From DATAGF01 sp963835685 (GTDB taxonomy: Bacteria > Actinomycetota > Thermoleophilia > Miltoncostaeales > Miltoncostaeaceae), in assembly GCA_963835685.1 (NCBI GenBank), contig CAWIGI010000011.1, positions 93,417 through 157,416 of the forward strand: a DNA stretch of 64,000 bases, given 5' to 3'. A program made the translations under genes and the position numbers. This document shows positions 8,542 through 18,469 of this stretch, in pieces. Within the stretch, counting starts at the first letter, position 1; each line of letters opens with the position of its first letter. A model generated the notes under the pieces. It was not told the DNA's origin and searched no databases. It saw only the letters and a list, made by a program, of their open reading frames with translations.

Positions 8542-9068
8542 GCCTCGCGATCGGGGAGCCGGCCCCCGGCTTCCGGCTGCCGACCACCGACGGCGGCGAG
8601 GCCTCCCTCGAGGACGGCGCCGGCGCGCCCGCGGTGGTCGTGGCCTTCTGGTGCAACCACTGCCCGTACGTGCGGGCGTGGGAGGAGCGCTTCAACGACG
8701 TCGCGCGCGAGTACTCCGACCGCGGCGTCGTGACGGTCGCGATCTGCGCCAACGACGCGACCACCCACCCCGCCGACTCCTTCGAGAACATGGTCGTCCG
8801 CGCCGCCGAGCAGCGCTACGTCTTCGCGTACGCCCGCGACGACAGCCAGGAGGTCCCACGGGCCTACGGCGCCGAGCGCACGCCCGAGGTCTTCGTCCTC
8901 GACGGCGACCGCGCGGTGGCCTATCACGGGGCGATCGACGACGACGCCGACCCCGACCGCGCGTCGGTGCACTACCTCCGCGAGGCGCTCGACGCCGTGC
9001 TCGAGGGCCGCGCCCCGGACCGGCTCGACACGCCGCCGGTGGGGTGCACCATCAAGTGGTCCCGCTGA
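8538..9068 (+). CDS. Redoxin / thioredoxin-family protein with CNHCPY motif
   Basis: A 176-residue AhpC/TSA-fold protein: PAPGFRLPTTDGGEASL, active site AFWCNHCPYVRAWEERF (CxxC) near residue 40, cis-Pro region TPEVFVLDGD, and a conserved C-terminal VGCTIKW with a third Cys. This set is a recognised thioredoxin-like family in actinobacteria and cyanobacteria; its physiological electron partner is not established. No signal peptide. Translationally coupled to the preceding gene (GTGA overlap). The VOC gene starts 27 nt downstream. Confidence 0.8.
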   Translation: MSLAIGEPAPGFRLPTTDGGEASLEDGAGAPAVVVAFWCNHCPYVRAWEERFNDVAREYSDRGVVTVAICANDATTHPADSFENMVVRAAEQRYVFAYARDDSQEVPRAYGAERTPEVFVLDGDRAVAYHGAIDDDADPDRASVHYLREALDAVLEGRAPDRLDTPPVGCTIKWSR

Positions 9069-9095
9069 CCGGGTGATCGCAGGGGACGCGGCGCG

Positions 9096-9443
9096 ATGAT
9101 TCGCAGGGCCGTCCCGAACATCAGGTCGAGCCGCCCCGCCGAGACCCGCGACTTCTTCGTCAACCTGCTCGGCTTCCAGGTGACGATGGACCTGGGCTGG
9201 ATCACGACCGTCGCGTCGCCGACCAACCCCTCGGTCCAGGTTTCGATCGTCGGGAACGACGACATGGCGGCGCCCGGCATCTCGGTGGAGGTGGCCGACG
9301 TCGATGCGGTCCACGCAGACGCCGCGGGGCGGGGGCTCGACATCGTCTACCCGCTCCGCGACGAGGAGTGGGGGGTCCGGCGGTTCATGGTTCGCGAGCC
9401 GAGCGGCACGATCGTGAACGTGCTGTCCCATCGCTCGGCCTGA
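9096..9443 (+). CDS. VOC superfamily (glyoxalase/bleomycin-resistance fold) protein
   Basis: A 115-residue single VOC domain with two beta-alpha-beta-beta-beta modules: strand SSRPAETRDFFVNLLGF, then ISVEVADVDAVHADAAG and the closing RRFMVREPSGTIVNVL. The C-terminal Glu of the fold (REPSG) is present, while the usual N-terminal His is not at its common position, so metal binding is uncertain. It may end the three-gene rightward run with the redoxin genes. Substrate unknown. Confidence 0.75.
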   Translation: MIRRAVPNIRSSRPAETRDFFVNLLGFQVTMDLGWITTVASPTNPSVQVSIVGNDDMAAPGISVEVADVDAVHADAAGRGLDIVYPLRDEEWGVRRFMVREPSGTIVNVLSHRSA

Positions 9444-9467
9444 GCGCCGAGCCGGGCGATCATGCGG

Positions 9468-9971
9468 TCACGTGCCGCTGATGCGCCAGTAGCCGCGGTT
9501 GCAGTAGACGAGGGGGTCGGTCCCGGCCAGGCCCGTCTCCACCACCCGGCCCACGAGGATCGTGTGGTCGCCGCCGTCGAGGGCGGCGTGGTGGGCGCAG
9601 ACCAGGAGCGCGACGCCGAACGGCAGCAGCGGCGCGCCGAAGGGCCCCTGCTCGTCCGGATAGTCGTCGAACTTCTCGGGCCCGGGCTCGGCGAACCGGG
9701 CCGACACCTCGGCCTGGCCGGATCCCAGGATGTGGACGGCGAAACCCGGGGCGCCGACCAGGCCGTCGTGCGAGTTCGCCGCGCGGGCGACGCACACCAG
9801 CACCAGCGGCGGCTCGAGCGACACGGCCGAGAACGAGGCCGCCGTCATCCCCACGGGCTCGTCGCCGTCGCGCGCGGTCACGACGGTGACGCCGCTGGGC
9901 CAGCGCGCGAGCGTGTCCCGGAACCGCCGTTCCGTGACGCTCTCCGCCTCGAGCTGCCGCTCCTCCGACAT
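9468..9971 (-). CDS. Flavin reductase-like FMN-binding protein
   Basis: A 167-residue protein of the flavin reductase-like domain family (HpaC/DIM6 type). Typical motifs: RWPSGVTVVTARDGDEPVGMTAASFSAVSLEPPLVL as the FMN-binding region (quoted only as landmark, residues 20-60), SARFAEPGPEKFDDYP, and a C-terminal LVYCNRGYWRI. Members reduce FMN with NAD(P)H to feed two-component monooxygenases. The start MSEERQLEAESV at 9971 is favoured over longer antisense-like extensions. Divergent from the DUF5519 gene; no partner oxygenase in view. Confidence 0.82.
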   Translation of the reverse strand: MSEERQLEAESVTERRFRDTLARWPSGVTVVTARDGDEPVGMTAASFSAVSLEPPLVLVCVARAANSHDGLVGAPGFAVHILGSGQAEVSARFAEPGPEKFDDYPDEQGPFGAPLLPFGVALLVCAHHAALDGGDHTILVGRVVETGLAGTDPLVYCNRGYWRISGT

Positions 9972-10032
9972 CGCCGCCCCCGCGGGTTCGACGCGGCCCA
10001 GCGTACAGTGGCGCGCTTTTCGCGCGCCCCCC

Positions 10033-10063
10033 TTGACTTCAACTTCACTTGAGCTTCTAGCCT
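10033..10063 (+). promoter_or_regulatory. Candidate MerR-type promoter with 19-bp spacer
   Basis: TTGACT at 10033 and TAGCCT at 10058 are separated by 19 bp, longer than the usual 17. Elongated spacers that hold an imperfect dyad (here TCAA...TTGA) are the mark of promoters activated by MerR-family regulators. It sits 39 bp before the DUF5519 start. No merR gene is next to it, so the regulator would act from elsewhere. Confidence 0.4.
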
Positions 10064-10101
10064 CCCGGACGGAGGCGCTCGAACCGAGGATCGGAGGGGA
10101 C

Positions 10102-10455
10102 ATGGCCACCACCACCATCACGGAAGGCCTCGCGGGCCGCATCGCCGCGGCCGTGACCGCCTGGCCGGGCGTGACGGCGCGGGCCCACAGCTTCGGGGGG
10201 GTCGAGTTCCGGCTCGGGCGGCGCGAGCTCGGCCACGTGCACGGCGACCGGCTCGCCGACATCCCCTTTCCCAAGCGCGTGCGCGACGAGCTGCTGAAGG
10301 CCGGGCGGGTGCGGCCCCACCACGTGCTGCCGAGCTCGGGGTGGGCCTCGCGGCCGATCGGCTCGGAGGAGGACGCCGACGACGTGATCGCGCTCCTGCG
10401 GCTGAACTACGACCGGGCGCTCGCGGTCGCCGCGCAGCGCGGCGGCGGCCGCTGA
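10102..10455 (+). CDS. DUF5519 ('luciferase family') protein
   Basis: A 117-residue protein matching the DUF5519 pattern: RAHSFGGVEFRLGRRELGHV, then DIPFPKRVRDELLKAG, then PHHVLPSSGWASRPI and a C-terminal helix of a DUF5519 domain. The family name 'luciferase' is historical; no activity is established. ATG at 10102 follows the sequence GGAGGGGAC, a good ribosome binding site. It is preceded by a candidate MerR-type promoter and its last 49 nt overlap the convergent SGNH gene. Confidence 0.75.
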   Translation: MATTTITEGLAGRIAAAVTAWPGVTARAHSFGGVEFRLGRRELGHVHGDRLADIPFPKRVRDELLKAGRVRPHHVLPSSGWASRPIGSEEDADDVIALLRLNYDRALAVAAQRGGGR

Positions 10456-11191
10456 TCGTCGGCGGCGCCGTCGATCGCGGCATGGATCGTGCGCGCCATC
10501 AGGCCCGCGCCCCGCGGGTTGAGGTGGATGGCGTCGTAGGTGACGCCGGTGCGCTTCGAGACGCGGTCCCACTCGGCCAGCACGAGATCGTCGCGCGCGC
10601 GGTCGAGCCGCCGCAGCCGCTCGTTGACGTACGGGAAGTACCAGGCGTACGCGTCGAACTGCCAGAGCGCGCCTGACGGGATCACGCCCCGCCCGGCCTC
10701 GCGCAGGGTGACCCACACGACCTGGCGCGCGCCGCGGGCGCGCAGCGCCCGGACGAGGCCGCGCGCCTGGCGGTCGAACGCGGCCGCCCAGGTCGCGTAG
10801 TTGCGCCGCCCCCGCTCCCAGAGCGAGTTGTAGCCGACGCCGACGATCGCCAGCGGCGCCACCCGCCCGCCGGCCCGGATCTGCTGCTCGGCCGCGGGGA
10901 GCATGATGGCCGGCCGGCCGAGGCTCGCCGTGCGCCAGCCGCGCAGCTCCTCGCGGAGGGCCGGCACGCCCCCCAGCAGCACCGAGTCGACCAGGATCGT
11001 CGCCCGCTTGGCCCGCGCCCACGCGGGCGGCGGCCCGGGGCGTCGGTCGGCGGGAGGGCACGCGGCGGCCGACGCCTGGCCAATTGGCACACCGTCGCCG
11101 TGCCAATTGGCCAACTGCCCGGCAGCGCGACCCCCGCGGCCGCGGCCACCATGACCGCCAACCCGGCGATCCAGAGCGCGTGGCGCCTCAT
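10407..11191 (-). CDS. Secreted SGNH/GDSL-type hydrolase-like protein, frameshifted
   Basis: The ATG at 11191 encodes a signal-like leader (MRRHALWIAGLAVMVAAAA). The frame changes near 11100 at a perfect inverted repeat; the second frame gives ATILVDSVLLGGVPAL (block I, Ser in DS), VGVGYNSLWE (block III-like) and DAIHLNPRGAGLMA with the D-x-x-H pair. These are SGNH hydrolase blocks, a fold that includes acetyltransfer and deacetylation of cell-wall sugars. The start overlaps the upstream lipoprotein stop by 4 nt (ATGA), so the two are coupled. Confidence 0.65.
11077..11113. repeat. Perfect 14-bp inverted repeat inside the SGNH gene
   Basis: TGGCCAATTGGCAC at 11077-11090 and its exact reverse complement at 11100-11113 flank a 9-base loop. 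The arms also contain the palindrome CCAATTGG. It lies in the linker between signal peptide and catalytic domain, exactly where the reading frame breaks. Confidence 0.9.
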
Positions 11192-12346
11192 CGGTCGTCG
11201 AAGACCAGCACCGATCCCGTGTAGCAGGCGACCCAGACCCGCCGCGTGACGGGCTCGTAGGCGATCCCGATGGGGTGGAAGCAGGCGTCGACCGTCTGGA
11301 GGACGCTCATGTCCGAGGTCCGCAGCTTGCTGATCGTCCCGCTCTCGTAGTTCACCACGTAGAGCGAGCGGCCGTCGGGCGCGATGTCCATGCTCCGCGG
11401 GGCGGAGCCGGTGCGCACCTTCTGGACGGCGCCCGTGCTCAGGTCCAGCCGGGCGACGGTCCCCTCGGCGTTCAGGGTCGCGAACAGGTAGCGCCCGCCC
11501 GGCCCGATCGACAGGGCGCGCGGGCCGGCACCGACCCCGAGGCGCCGGGTCAACCAGTTCCCCAGGTCCACCCGCACGATCTCGCTGCCCCCCATCACGG
11601 CGACGTAGGCGGCGTTCTTGGTCGGGGAGACGACGATCCCGCGCGGGTAGGCGCCGATCGGCACGCGGCGCACCTCGCGGCCGCGGCGCGTCGAGATGAC
11701 GCTGAGGTCGTACGAGCACCAGTTGCTGGCGAGCACGAAGCGCCCGTCGCGCGTCACCGCGACGACCTTCGGCACCGCGCCGACCCGGTAGGCGGCGTCG
11801 ATCTCGAGGCTCGCGAGCGGGATGCGGTAGACGAAGCTGCGGTCGTAGCCGGACGCCGGCGAGCAGACGTCCGAGCCCTCGGGGCCGAAGCCGGGGCCGT
11901 ACATCGAGTAGTTGGACACGTAGGCGTAGCGGCCGTCCGGCGCGAAGGCGGCCTCGACCGGCGCCCCCTGCTGCGTGCCGGGGTACTGCCGGTAGCCGAG
12001 CCGCGAGAGGCGCACGGTGTCGGGGATCGTCTTCCGCACGCGCATCCGCCGCGCGTCGTAGACCGTCACCGAATGCCGGTACATCATGTTCTGGGCGAAG
12101 ACGAGGCCGGTCCCGGAGGCGGCGACCGACTTCGGCGAGATCGGCCCGCCGAAGCTCGCCCGGCGCGAGAGCCGGGCGCGGTCGGAGCGGGGCCCCGCGG
12201 GGACGTCGGGGGCTCGGGGCGCCGGTCGCCGCCGCCGCGGCGGCCGAGGCCGCGACCTTGCCGGCCGCGTCCGACGGCCCGCCGCACGCCGCCAGCGCCG
12301 GCGCGAGCGCGCCGGCGGCCAGGAGCGTGAGCGCCCAGCGCCGCAT
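11188..12346 (-). CDS. Beta-propeller lipoprotein (YncE-like), frameshifted
   Basis: ATG at 12346 starts a lipoprotein signal peptide, LLAAGALAPALAACGG, with lipobox LAAC. After a frame change near 12225 comes a seven-bladed-propeller-like chain with repeats of the form APDGRYAYVSN, TRDGRFVLASN, SPTKNAAYVAV, GPGGRYLFATL and APDGRSLYVVN. YncE-like propellers are surface or periplasmic binding platforms. The length is one base above a codon multiple. Its stop overlaps the start of the SGNH gene, so both surface proteins probably work together. Confidence 0.75.
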
Positions 12347-12445
12347 GGCGCCGTATTCGCCACGGGCGCCCGCGTCACCTCTCGGACGGGCGGGCTACGC
12401 CTCGACGAACGTCCGGAGTACGCCGAGTGGGCCGAAGACGCTTCG

Positions 12446-15400
12446 CTAGCCGGTCACGGCGGGCGGTGGACCGACTCGCACGCGGACCGTCCTCGGAGGC
12501 CCTGGCGACCAGCGACCCGCTCGAACCGCACCGTCGCCACGTTCCTCAGGCGCGGGCGACCGTTCGAGGTCACGGTCGCCACCACGCGGCGACGCACGCT
12601 GCTGCCGCGGGCGAGCCGGGGGATGGTCCAGCAGGCCGCGCCACTCCGCATGCGCCCGCCCGGGGCGCGCCGCAGCATCAGCCCGCTCCCGGGACGGTCG
12701 CACAGCACGACGTTGCGGGCCGTGCCGGGCCCGCCGTTTCGCAGCCGCAGCGTGTAGGTCAGGCTGTCCCCCCTCTCCGCGGTGCGAGCGTCAACCGTCT
12801 TGCGCACCGTCAGCCGCGGCGCCAGCGACGAGCTCGTGCGGTCGCGGTTGTTGGCGGCGGCCGGGTCGGCGCTGCGTGGCGTCGGCGACGATCGAGTTGC
12901 GCAGCGTGCCGGCGTTGCCGGCGGCGCTCAGCCTCGCGACGATCGCGGTCTCGACCGAGCGGGGGGCGCGCAGGTCACCGAGCCGGCAGGTCACGACGCG
13001 CCCCTTGACGGTGCAACGTCCCGCGCCCGTGGCGCGCACGAAGCGGGCGCCCGCCGGGAGGGTGTCGCGGATCGTGACGTTCGTGGCGGTGGATGGGCCG
13101 TGGTTGGTGGTGCGAATGCGCCAGGTCGCCGTGCCGTCGCGCGCCAGGGGATCCTGGGTCACCGCTTTGGCCACGCCCACATCCGCGGCGGGGCGAACGA
13201 CCTCGCCGGGTGGCGTTGCGGCGCCGGTCGCGGGCGGTGCCGGGAGCGGGCCGAGTGGTCCGGGCGATCCGAACGGCAGCGGCGGCCCGGGCGGCGCCGG
13301 TGCGGGGGGTGACGCGAGCGGCGGCCTGGGGCTCTTCTGGAACTCATCCGGCTGGATCTGGACGCCGTTGAGCAACTGTGCGGCGGCCGCGTTCGAGCGC
13401 AGGGTCCCGGTGACCGATATCTCCGTCCGGCCGCCCGCGGCGATCTCCGGCAGCGCGCAGCTGAGGGTGCGCCGCGGCGATCTGGCACGAGCCGCCCGGC
13501 ACGGTCGCGCTCGCGGTCTGGACGACCTCGGGGAGCAGGTCGACGAAGTCGGCACCGATGCTCGCGTGCGGGCCCGCGTTCTGAACCGTCACCGTCCAGC
13601 GCACGGGCTGCCCCACTCTGGGGGTGCCGTTCAGCCGCTTCGAGGCCTCCAGGCGCGCGGTCCGTCGGACCTCGAAGGTCCCTGTCGCGGTGTTGTCCTC
13701 TTGGAGCGGGTCGTCGAGGGGGCCGCTGACCGAGGCGGTGTTCGTCACCACGCCGGGCGCCACCTGATCGCCGACCCTGGCGCGGATCCGCACCCGCGCC
13801 GAGCCAAACGCGGGAATCGTGCCGAGCGAGCAGGTCACGGCGGCATCGCAGGTCCCCTGGTCGAGCGCCTCGGCGGACACGAGCGTCAGGCCAGGCGGCA
13901 GTGGGTCGGTCAGCTGCACGGACTCTGCGGCGGTCGCGCTGCTCCGGTTCCCGACCGTAAGCAGGTAGGTCACCTCATCGCCGGGCGCGACGGTGTCCGG
14001 CGTAACCTGCTTCTCGACGGCAAGGGATGGCTGTGGCCGGAAGATGGTGTCCCTGTTGTTGGAGTTGTTGACGTCGCCGCCGCCACCGACTTCGGCGGTG
14101 TTCGAGACGAGGGCGACGGAGATCAGCGCGGTGACGACCCAGCTCTGGCCCGGGGCCAGCGAGTCAGAGCGCTCGCAGCGCAGCGTGGCCCCTCCGGTGC
14201 AGGCGAAGCCGCCCGGATCGACGACGGTGACGATGCCCGCCGGCGGGGCGTCGGTCACGACGACCGGTCCCCGGCTGGGAGCGTCGCCGACGTTCGTGAC
14301 CGTGAACCCGTAGGTGCCCGGCGCGACGATTCCGAAGCTCTTGTTCATCGCGAGGTCCGGCGCCGCCGTCGTCAGGCGGGTGTCGTTCGTGGTCTTCTCG
14401 AGCGGGAAGCCGAGCGTGTCGGCGAGGAAGCTCACGCGCGCCTGGTTCGTGATCACGGTGCCGGACGGCGTGCCGGCGGCCACGCGCACCCGGTACCGCA
14501 CCTCGTACGTCTCGTTCGGCGCGACGCGCCCGCCGGCGAGGGTCCCAGCGCCCGCTCCCACCCGGAAGACGACCTGGCCGGCGCTCGCGTCGAACTCGGC
14601 CGCATCGTCGCCCGCGGCATCGCTCCGCGGACCGGCGCCCGCGCCTCCCGTGACCCGCAGCGAGCCCGGCACGAAGCTCGTGTTCGCCGGCACCGGGTCC
14701 GTCACGACGGTGTTGAGAGCCGCGTCCTGGCCCCGGTTGGCTCCCGTGATCGCGTACTCGAGCTCGTCCCCGGGCTCCGCCAGTCCACCGTTCAGATCGG
14801 TCACCGATTTGCTTGGCTGGATATCCGGCGCGAACAGGTCGGTCACGAACCACCCCACGCCCGGCAGGTAGGTGTCGCCGTTCGTCTTCAGCCTGATGGC
14901 GGCGCTCGTGGCGCCGTTGGGGAGGATCCCCGTGGTGTTGAGGACCTTGGCGTCGAAGCCGAGCTGGTTGTCGTAGTTCGGCGTCTTGGTGGTGACCGCT
15001 TGGCCAAAGCGACTGATGCGCGAGTCGAACAGGTTGTCCGGGCTCTCCGTCGTGTTCATGGAGCCCGTGTCGCCGCCCAGCGAGCGGTCGCCCTCGTAGA
15101 CCACGAAGCCGACCGCCGAGCGCACGGGGCCGAAGGGTGGCGTGCGGAACCCGCTGACCGAGAGCTCATGGGGCGGGTCGTTGCTGTTGACGGTCTCGAA
15201 GCCGTCGAAGACCGTCATGTTGCGGGGCGATGCGCTGGGGGAGTGATAGGCCACGACGAGCGACCAGCCGGCGTAGCGATCGGCCCCCTGCCGGTCTGCA
15301 CGTTGGCCGCGGTGTAGCTGCCGGCGCCGCCCGCGCGCACGAGCGCAGTGACGTTCGCGAACCCCTGGTACGCGCCGAGCCTGCGAGGTCGCCGTGCCCT

Positions 15401-15889
15401 CGTTGACGCGATCCGCGGTTACCGTGACGTAGCCGCCGCTCGTCGGCGTGGCGAACCGAACGCGGTTCTTGAGCGTTGGCGGTTGGCGGCGCGTCCTCCG
15501 CTCGCGCCCGCCCTCGTGTTCGCGCCCCAGTAGAGGCCCGCGAACAGGATGCTCGCGTCGGCGGGCAGAACGACGTCCGCGCGGCTCGAGTTGAAGGTCG
15601 CGGCGTCGGAGTCGACGTCCACGAAGCGCATGTTCCAGGCGTTGTTGCCGAGCTTGGCCCCGGCTTTCCCGGCCCGCGCGTCGGCGCACCCGGTCGCCGG
15701 CGGCACGTCGTCCAGACAGCTCAGGAGCGTGTTGGCGGCCATCACGATGTCGCCCGTGTCGTTTGCCTTGAAGCGGGGCGTGAACGCGCGGTCCGCGTGG
15801 GCGGTCGCGGCGGTGATGAGCAGGGCGAGGACCGCGACGAGCGCCGGGAGGACGGCCCGGCCCCGTCGGGCGGGGGCGGTGGGGGTCAA
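12446..15889 (-). CDS. Large secreted surface protein with six DUF11 repeats, several frameshifts
   Basis: ATG 15889 encodes a signal peptide (VLPALVAVLALLITAATAHA) and an N-terminal domain with ADASILFAGLYWGANT. After frame changes near 15490, 15385 and 15300 there follow a domain with DRSLGGDTGSMNTTE and at least six DUF11-type Ig-like repeats, each with the T-x-PxG core, e.g. VVTDPVPANTSF, QLTDPLPPGLTL, TIRDTLPAGARF. Further frame changes near 13485 and 12870. No LPXTG or C-terminal anchor is visible. The end is uncertain: one frame stops at 12454, another at 12446. Roughly 1,140 residues; probably adhesin or matrix protein. Confidence 0.75.
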
Positions 15890-15998
15890 GGCCGAGCGAG
15901 ACTAATGCCCCTCCCGAGGGCCCGCAACGGCGGGGGCATCGCGCTTGACACCGCCGGGCCCGCGGGCCGAGGATCGGTGTCGCTTCCCGAGCGTTCCG

Positions 15999-16505
15999 AT
16001 GCCCTTCCGCCTCAACCACCCCAACCGCTTCGCGATCGTCCCGAACCCCGTGCTCGTGGCCGGCTTCGGGACCGCCTTCGAGGGCGAGGCGAGGATCGAG
16101 ATCCACGAGGGGCACGACTCCGTGGAGCAGGCGCTCCACGTCGGGGGCACGGGCACCGTGGCGGAGTTCCAGGCGGAGATCGACCTGTCCGGGACGAGCT
16201 TCCTGCTGACCCGGCTCTTCATCGACATCTTCGAGCTCAGCGCGGAGGACGGCAGCCGCATCACTCACGTGCACCGGCCGGTCTTCTGGGGGCCGGGCAT
16301 CATGTCCGACACCTCGCCGCTGACGGTCGCGCCGTTCATCGGCTGGTTCGAGCACGTGGTCCAGCCCGGCGACACGCTCTCCGGCATCGCGCAGGACGTC
16401 TACGGCGACGCGAGCAAGTGGCCCCGCATCCACGCCGCCAACCAGCACGTCGTGAGCGATCCCGACCTCATCTTCCCCGGGCAGCGGCTGCGCGTCCCGA
16501 CGTAG
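15999..16505 (+). CDS. Gmad2 plus LysM domain protein
   Basis: 168 residues. Residues 1-110 form a Gmad2-like immunoglobulin domain (NPVLVAGFGTAFEGEARIEI, then FWGPGIMSDTSPLTVAP), and 115-168 a LysM domain (VVQPGDTLSGIAQDVYGD...WPRIHAANQHV...IFPGQRLRVP). LysM binds peptidoglycan or other GlcNAc polymers; Gmad2 was named from spore-germination proteins but is widespread. No signal peptide is visible with the ATG at 15999. Divergent from the DUF11 surface protein 110 bp away. Confidence 0.8.
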   Translation: MPFRLNHPNRFAIVPNPVLVAGFGTAFEGEARIEIHEGHDSVEQALHVGGTGTVAEFQAEIDLSGTSFLLTRLFIDIFELSAEDGSRITHVHRPVFWGPGIMSDTSPLTVAPFIGWFEHVVQPGDTLSGIAQDVYGDASKWPRIHAANQHVVSDPDLIFPGQRLRVPT

Positions 16506-16583
16506 TGGGCCTCCTCCGGCGTGTCGATCCGCGCGTCGCCCGTTCGTCGCGGGGGTAGGAAACCCACGACGAGGGAGGCGACG

Positions 16584-17012
16584 ATGCGGTTCATGGTCAT
16601 GGTGAAGGCCAACGAGGACTCCGAGGCGGGCGTGATGCCCAGCAAGGAGCTCCTGACCGAGATGGGCAGGTACAACGAGGAGCTGGTGAAGGCCGGCGTC
16701 ATGCTCGCCGGCGAGGGGCTCCAGCCGAGCTCGAAGGGCGCCCGCGTGCGGTTCTCCGGGAAGGAGCGGACGGTCATCGACGGGCCCTTCGCCGAGACCA
16801 AGGAGCTGATCGCGGGCTTCTGGCTCATCGAGGTCAAGTCGATCGACGAGGCCATCGAGTGGGTGAAGCGCTGCCCGAACCCGATGGACGGCGAGTCGGA
16901 GATCGAGATCCGCCAGGTCTTCGAGACCGACGACTTCGGCGACGCCTACAGCGGCGAGGCGCGCGAGGTGCACGAGCGCGTGCGCGACACGCTCGCCGAG
17001 CAGCAGGGCTGA
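16584..17012 (+). CDS. YCII-related (DGPF) domain protein
   Basis: 142 residues beginning MRFMVMVKANEDSEAG and containing the hallmark TVIDGPFAETKELIAGFWL, the YCII/DGPF signature. Such proteins sit directly upstream of ECF sigma factors of the type found next here; that pairing is conserved across actinobacteria though the biochemical role is unproved. Ribosome binding site GGGAGG precedes the ATG at 16584. The sigma factor begins within a few bases of this stop. Confidence 0.88.
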   Translation: MRFMVMVKANEDSEAGVMPSKELLTEMGRYNEELVKAGVMLAGEGLQPSSKGARVRFSGKERTVIDGPFAETKELIAGFWLIEVKSIDEAIEWVKRCPNPMDGESEIEIRQVFETDDFGDAYSGEAREVHERVRDTLAEQQG

Positions 17013-17016
17013 TCCC

Positions 17017-18332
17017 CTGGGCGCGCCGGCCACGTCGCGCGACGCGCGGCGCGCGATCGACGCGGTCTGGCGGATCGAGTCGCCGCGGCTGATCGCCGGC
17101 CTCGCGCGGATGGTCCGCGACGTCGGGCTGGCCGAGGACCTCGCCCAGGACGCGCTGGTCGCCGCGCTCGAGACGTGGCCTGAGTCGGGCGTCCCGGACA
17201 ACCCGGGCGCCTGGCTCATGGCCACCGCGAAGCGGCGCGGCATCGACCTGCCTGCGCCGCCGAGCCCTCGGCGACCGCAAGCTCGAGGAGCTCGGCCGCC
17301 AGCTCGAGGTCGAGCGCCAGGGGGCCGAGCCGGACCTCGACGCCGCGCTCGACGACCCGATCGGCGACGACCTCCTCGAGCCTGATCTTCACGACCTGCC
17401 ACCCGGTGCTCTCCACCGACGCCCGGGTGGCGCTCACGCTGCGCCTGCTGGGCGGGCTCACCACCGAGGAGATCGCCCGCGCGTTCCTCGTGCCGGAGCC
17501 GACGGTGGCCCAGCGGATCGTCCGGGCCAAGCGCACCCTGGCCGAGGCGCGCGTGCCCTTCGAGGTGCCGCGCGGGCCCGAGCTCGGCGCCCGGCTGGGG
17601 TCGGTGCTCGAGGTCGTCTACCTGGTCTTCAACGAGGGGTACTCGGCCACCGCGGGCGACGACTGGGTGCGGCCCGGCGCTGTGCGAGGACGCCCTGCGG
17701 CTCGGGCCGCATCCTGGCCGAGCTGGCCCCGCGGGAGCCCGAGGTGCACGGCCTGGTCGCGCTCATGGAGATCCAGGCGTCGCGGCTGCGCGCGCGCGTC
17801 GGCCCCTCGGGCGAGCCCGATCCTGCTGCTCGACCAGGACCGCGGCCGCTGGGACCGGCTGCTGATCCGGCGCGGGCTCGCGGCGCTCGAGCGCGCCGAG
17901 GCGCTGGGCGTCGCGCTGGGCCCGTACGCGCTCCAGGCCGCCATCGCCGCCTGCCACGCGCGGGCGCGCCACCGGCGATGAGACGGACTGGGTGCGGATC
18001 GTCGCGCTCTACGACGGGCTCGCCGAGGTGGCGCCCTCGCCGGTCGTGGAGCTGAACCGGGCGGTGGCGGTGTCGATGGCGTTCGGCCCGCAGGCGGGGC
18101 TCGACCTGGTCGACGAGATCGCCGACGACCCGGCGCTGCGCTCCTACCACCTGCTGCCGAGCGCGCGGGGCGACCTGCTCGCGAGGCTGGGCCGCACCGC
18201 CGAGGCGCGGGCCGAGCTCGAGCGGGCGGCGGCCATGACGCGCAACAGCCGCGAGCGCGACCTGCTGCTCGCGCGGGTCGCGGCGCTGTCCGGCGGCCGC
18301 GACAGACTCTCGGTCGTCAGCGACGACCCTGA
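17017..18332 (+). CDS. ECF RNA polymerase sigma factor (YCII-associated, DUF6596-type), multiple frameshifts
   Basis: Sigma2 region seen as LAEDLAQDALVAALETWP and GAWLMATAKRRGIDL; sigma4 as LTLRLLGGLTTEEIARAF and PEPTVAQRIVRAKRTL; then the long C-terminal domain typical of this subgroup (VYLVFNEGYSAT, EIQASRLRARV, VELNRAVAVSMAFGP, SYHLLPSARGDLLARLGR). Frame changes near 17250, 17385, 17685, 17815 and 17975 split it, yet all segments are conserved. No ATG/GTG fits the N-terminus; the start is near 17017. End inferred at the TGA at 18330. Confidence 0.75.
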
Positions 18333-18340
18333 GGAGGCCC

Positions 18341-18469
18341 GTGCCCGAGCCCGCCCCCTGCCCCGCCTGCGGCGCGCCCCTGCGCGAGATCCGCGGCAAG
18401 GCGGTCTGCTCGGGCTGCGGGCGCATCTGCGAGGGCTGCTGCGAGGGCGCCCCGCAGTCGCCGGCCTAG
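18341..18469 (+). CDS. Tiny double zinc-knuckle protein
   Basis: 42 residues from GTG 18341, preceded by GAGGAG five bases upstream. It reads CPACGAPLREIRG then VCSGCGRICEGCCEG, giving two CxxC pairs plus a CxxCC. It sits directly behind the ECF sigma factor and in the same direction, so it may be a redox or metal-sensitive partner, but that is inference from position. No family name recognised. Confidence 0.6.
   Translation: MPEPAPCPACGAPLREIRGKAVCSGCGRICEGCCEGAPQSPA

Noticed and set aside
13344..17402. 1352-codon leftward frame suggesting one giant protein
   Set aside because: Its upstream part is antisense to the LysM, YCII and sigma genes; only the DUF11 part (below about 15490) is real, and the true start is at 15889 in another frame.
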